Shown: in pieces, positions 31,413 through 33,681 of the stretch
Position numbering within the stretch: position 1 is the stretch's first letter
Layout: each line of letters opens with the position of its first letter
Assembly: GCA_025057575.1 (NCBI GenBank)
Contig: JANXBO010000028.1
Location: forward strand, 267-33,947
Length of the DNA: 33,681 nt
Origin: Candidatus Caldisaccharidevorator malaysiensis
Lineage (GTDB): Bacteria; Armatimonadota; Fervidibacteria; Fervidibacterales; Fervidibacteraceae
Reading direction: 5' to 3'
Notes under the pieces: generated by a model
The model's input: only the letters and a program-made list of their open reading frames with translations
Told to the model about the DNA's origin: nothing
The model's database searches: none
Made by a program: the position numbers and the translations under genes

Positions 31413-32522
31413 ATGCCGAGCAGAGGTAAGCCACAATCTTTGGGGGACAGAGTAGTCCTCTATTTAGCCCATCGGATCGTCCCCAATATGCAGGTCCTGG
31501 CACTGAATGGCGAAGAGTTTCGCCCCCCCTTTTGCTTGCCAGGTGAAACATTTATGGCGATCCGACCGGAATCCTGGGACTCCGAAAAGATCGGTGCCGG
31601 TTCACCGCCCTTGAAAACCCGACGGGGCTGGCTGCAAATCTACCACGGTGTCGGGCAGTGGAACGGCAAGAAAGCGTATCGGCTGGGTGCGGTCCTTTCC
31701 TCCCCTAACAACCTGATGCACATCGTCTATCGGTCACCGAATCCGATCCTGGAACCCGGCGGAGAGGACGAGGGTCCTGACGAAGCCTTTTTCCAGAAAC
31801 AGGGCTGGGTTCCCAATGTGGTTTTCACTTGTGGAGCAGTTCCAAAGGAGAAAGACTCCTTAGAAACCCTTGACGATAACGATGAGGTGATCGTCTACTA
31901 CGGGGCAGCGGATCAGGTCCTGTGCGCTGCCGTCGGGACCGTTTCAGACCTTGTTCAGCCGTCGGGGAAGTTACGACGAGTTTCCGGAAACCCGATCCTG
32001 CTCCCGCGACAAGAGGCTCTGCTGCATACCCGACAAGGGCTGATCGCCTGGGAGAGGCTGGTCTACAATGCGGGTGCCTTTCGGCTAAATGGAACGACCT
32101 TTATCCTTTACCGGGCGCTGGGGGAGGATGGCGTCTCCCGAATCGGGCTCGCCTGGACCAGGGACGGTTTGCAGATAGACGGTCGCCTGCCCTTTCCGAT
32201 TTTTGGACCGAAGGAGCCCTTTGAAATGCCGTCCGACGCCAACAAAAGAAGAGAACTCCAAATGCAACTCTATCAGTCGCCTCGGGAGGTGGGCGGTACC
32301 GAGGACCCCCGGATCACTCTCATCGGTGACCGTCTGTTTATGACCTATTCAGCCTATGGTGACGGGGTGCGAATCGCTCTGGCGGGCACAACGGTTAAGG
32401 ATTTTCTTGCCGCTTGGGAGGGAGCCGCCTCTTACCACGACTGGGAAAACCTCTGGCATCGGTGGGGAATCCTGTTCCCCTGGGAGGACAAAGACGGTTT
32501 TTTGTTTAGCCCGTCCTTCTGA
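31413..32522 (+). CDS. GH130-family protein with circularly permuted domain order
   Basis: The product is 369 residues. Residues about 10-180 correspond to the second half of a GH130 propeller: RVVLYLAHRIVPNMQ, WDSEKIGAGSPPL, GWLQIYHGV, YRLGAVL, VPNVVFTCGAV, VYYGAADQVL. Residues about 190-369 correspond to the first half: GNPILLPRQ, VYNAGAFRLNGTTFILYRA, SRIGLAWTRDGL, GGTEDPRITLIGDRLFMTY (catalytic Asp298), IALAGTTV, WEDKDGFLFSP. The C-terminus stops at the very loop where the N-terminus begins in normal members, so one full domain seems encoded in permuted order. The ATG at 31413 has AGAGG immediately adjacent, a poor spacing; an ATG at about 31554 has a better site but would cut into the first blade strand. 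It lies 56 bp after the GH130-sigma gene. Confidence 0.8.
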   Translation: MPSRGKPQSLGDRVVLYLAHRIVPNMQVLALNGEEFRPPFCLPGETFMAIRPESWDSEKIGAGSPPLKTRRGWLQIYHGVGQWNGKKAYRLGAVLSSPNNLMHIVYRSPNPILEPGGEDEGPDEAFFQKQGWVPNVVFTCGAVPKEKDSLETLDDNDEVIVYYGAADQVLCAAVGTVSDLVQPSGKLRRVSGNPILLPRQEALLHTRQGLIAWERLVYNAGAFRLNGTTFILYRALGEDGVSRIGLAWTRDGLQIDGRLPFPIFGPKEPFEMPSDANKRRELQMQLYQSPREVGGTEDPRITLIGDRLFMTYSAYGDGVRIALAGTTVKDFLAAWEGAASYHDWENLWHRWGILFPWEDKDGFLFSPSF

Positions 32523-32595
32523 GGATTCACGGCACGACTGACAGGGGTTAAAAAACTATGCCCGTTGAGCACTTCCCTTTAATAGCCATTCAAGA

Positions 32596-32608
32596 GGTCT
32601 GACAGACC
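32596..32608. repeat. Perfect 13-bp palindrome upstream of the prepilin-type gene
   Basis: GGTCTG A CAGACC reads the same on both strands around a central A. It ends 22 bp before the ATG of the prepilin-type gene, overlapping its 5' leader, and could be an operator. No regulator is identified and chance is possible. Confidence 0.3.
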
Positions 32609-32630
32609 AATGATGAAGGAGGGTTCCGAA

Positions 32631-33512
32631 ATGAGGACCAAAGGGTTCAGAGGTTTCACCCTGATTGAATTGCTGGTCGTCATCGCTATCATTGCGATAC
32701 TGGCTGGCATTCTGTTTCCCGTTTTCAGCCAGGCGAGGACGAAAGCCCGGCAAGCCAGCGATTTGAGCAACCTTCGGCAGATGGGTTCTGCTGTCCAGAT
32801 GTATCTCCAAGACTATGATGAGTTCTGGGTGCCGATCGCCATTGATGTGCGCCCCGGAGTTCCAGGGACGGCGGTCTGGTGGCCGCGTCTGATCTACGAC
32901 TATGTCCGCAATGCGCAGATCTTCCGGTCTCCCCAGTTCGCCCTCCTGTATACCGAGACCGTTTTCAACTGGTTCAACGGTCCGGCAATGGCTCCCGTTG
33001 CGGAGCAACGGGATGGACGCTGGGTCCTTCCTGTGTCCTATCAAGCCGTCAACGGCGCCTGCTGGCTCCCCCCTCATTGGAGGTGCAGCAACTCTGCCTT
33101 TCTGGATGATCCCGGCGGCGGTTGCCCCCAGCGCCGCCACTACGGTATGTTCTTTAGAGAGAAACCGGGAACCGGTTCCCTGGCAGAGGTTTCCCGCCCG
33201 TCGGAGACCCGGATCATTCTCAACGGGATCAATCTGGACGCCTGGCATCCCAGCCACTTTGACATCGTCGGCGACAATGGCGATTTCATTTGTGGCTTCA
33301 CTACCGTGGTTTACAATGTCAGCACGGCTGCCTGGTGGGACGAGACTTGGTCCATAAACGATGCCGACCGCCTGGCTCCCTTCACCCGCCATACCAATGT
33401 GACCTTTTCCGATGGTCACGCAAAGGCAATGCGCTGGGGAACTGCCTGCCCCAACGAGTTTACGGTCCAAGACGACAAACTCACTGATCCCTTACCCCGT
33501 TGCCGTCAGTAA
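32631..33512 (+). CDS. Prepilin-type N-terminal cleavage/methylation domain protein (H-X9-DG type pseudopilin)
   Basis: The product is 293 residues. A short basic leader (MRTKGFRG) precedes the type IV prepilin signature [20 protein letters not shown], with Glu5 of the mature protein. Then [19 protein letters not shown] and [17 protein letters not shown] follow, the helix typical of the large prepilin-like families of Planctomycetes and Armatimonadota. Near the C-terminus [17 protein letters not shown] is the H-X9-DG-type motif. Such proteins are cleaved by a prepilin peptidase and displayed in secretion or pilus-like structures; individual functions are mostly unknown. The ATG at 32631 is chosen because GGAGG lies 8 nt upstream; an ATG at 32610 precedes that site. 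Confidence 0.9.
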   Translation: MRTKGFRGFTLIELLVVIAIIAILAGILFPVFSQARTKARQASDLSNLRQMGSAVQMYLQDYDEFWVPIAIDVRPGVPGTAVWWPRLIYDYVRNAQIFRSPQFALLYTETVFNWFNGPAMAPVAEQRDGRWVLPVSYQAVNGACWLPPHWRCSNSAFLDDPGGGCPQRRHYGMFFREKPGTGSLAEVSRPSETRIILNGINLDAWHPSHFDIVGDNGDFICGFTTVVYNVSTAAWWDETWSINDADRLAPFTRHTNVTFSDGHAKAMRWGTACPNEFTVQDDKLTDPLPRCRQ

Positions 33513-33546
33513 GTGCGCTGAGTTCGTAGAAAAGGGGGTAGAAAAA

Positions 33547-33681
33547 ATGAGAAGGGAAATCCCTGTGCCGCTCTTCCTTACTGTCGTGGTCCTGATCGTC
33601 TTGATCGCTGGCTTGATCTTTTGGAGGATAGTGGCGAGACCGACCGAAGTAGAACTGACCCCCGAACGAATGCCGGCACCT
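33547..33681 (+). CDS. Small membrane-anchored protein, truncated by window end
   Basis: The first 45 codons are visible. A short basic N-terminus (MRREIPVP) precedes a single hydrophobic helix (LFLTVVVLIVLIAGLIFWRI) and then a polar, Pro/Glu-containing stretch (ARPTEVELTPERMPAP). The ATG follows a GGGGG tract at about 9 nt. It starts 34 bp after the prepilin-type gene on the same strand, and a short membrane-anchored companion directly after such a gene suggests a joint transcript. The family is unknown and the C-terminus lies outside the window. Confidence 0.6.
   Translation, partial: MRREIPVPLFLTVVVLIVLIAGLIFWRIVARPTEVELTPERMPAP

Noticed and set aside
32523-32630. Continuation of the permuted GH130 gene by a frameshift beyond its stop
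   Set aside because: No GH130 motif is encoded in any frame of the following 108 bp.
1-33681. CRISPR arrays, tRNA/rRNA genes, insertion sequences, integrases
   Set aside because: Read for regular repeats, clover-leaf T-loop signatures and transposase motifs; none was seen, though short RNAs could be missed by eye.

Overview
The window reads as dense bacterial chromosome from a free-living, Gram-negative-type bacterium. It has an outer-membrane beta-barrel, several multiheme c-type cytochromes, many large secreted carbohydrate-active-looking proteins with lectin-like domains, and a prepilin-type protein with the C-terminal H-X9-DG signature. That mix resembles Armatimonadota/Fervidibacteria-like genomes. 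The taxonomic guess is inference from protein flavour only. No rRNA, tRNA, CRISPR array, transposase or phage gene was seen.

Layout. (1) 86-3043, minus strand: an octaheme nitrite reductase followed by an alginate-export-like porin. (2) 3194-9818, minus strand: three secreted proteins (LamG/F5-8C lectin-like, DUF4091-type glycosidase-like, TIM-barrel glycosidase-like), visibly more AT-rich than the right side of the window. (3) 9989-13013, minus strand: coxB, a small membrane protein and coxA, a terminal oxidase whose K-channel residues look replaced. (4) 13175-13960: a wrecked gene with an internal deletion and frameshifts. (5) 14163-17093, plus strand: a DegT-type aminotransferase and an amidotransferase-like/polysaccharide-deacetylase-like protein. 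(6) 17090-20304: divergent ferredoxin-type nitrite reductase (nirA) and a GltD-like Fe-S flavoprotein. (7) 20301-26294, minus strand: a 13-heme cytochrome, a phosphotriesterase-family protein, an isopropylmalate/isocitrate dehydrogenase-family enzyme and a large secreted glycosidase-like protein. (8) 26655-33681, plus strand: CHASE2 adenylate/guanylate cyclase, FecR-domain protein, a GH130 protein fused to a sigma-70-like C-terminus, a second GH130 protein whose halves are in swapped order, a prepilin-type protein and a truncated small membrane protein.

How they may work together. Nitrite could be handled twice: outside the cytoplasm by the octaheme enzyme and in the cytoplasm by siroheme NirA, with the neighbouring GltD-like flavoprotein a candidate electron donor or ammonia-assimilation partner. 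The CoxA/CoxB pair supplies aerobic respiration. The secreted proteins point to scavenging of complex glycans, and the GH130 proteins to cytoplasmic processing of manno-oligosaccharide-like sugars.

The strongest novelty is at 29866-32522. One GH130 five-bladed propeller carries a sigma-factor-like region 2/region 4 tail, next to a GH130 protein that looks circularly permuted. Both lie directly downstream of a membrane cyclase and a FecR-type sensor gene, so a sugar-linked regulatory module is a reasonable but untested hypothesis.
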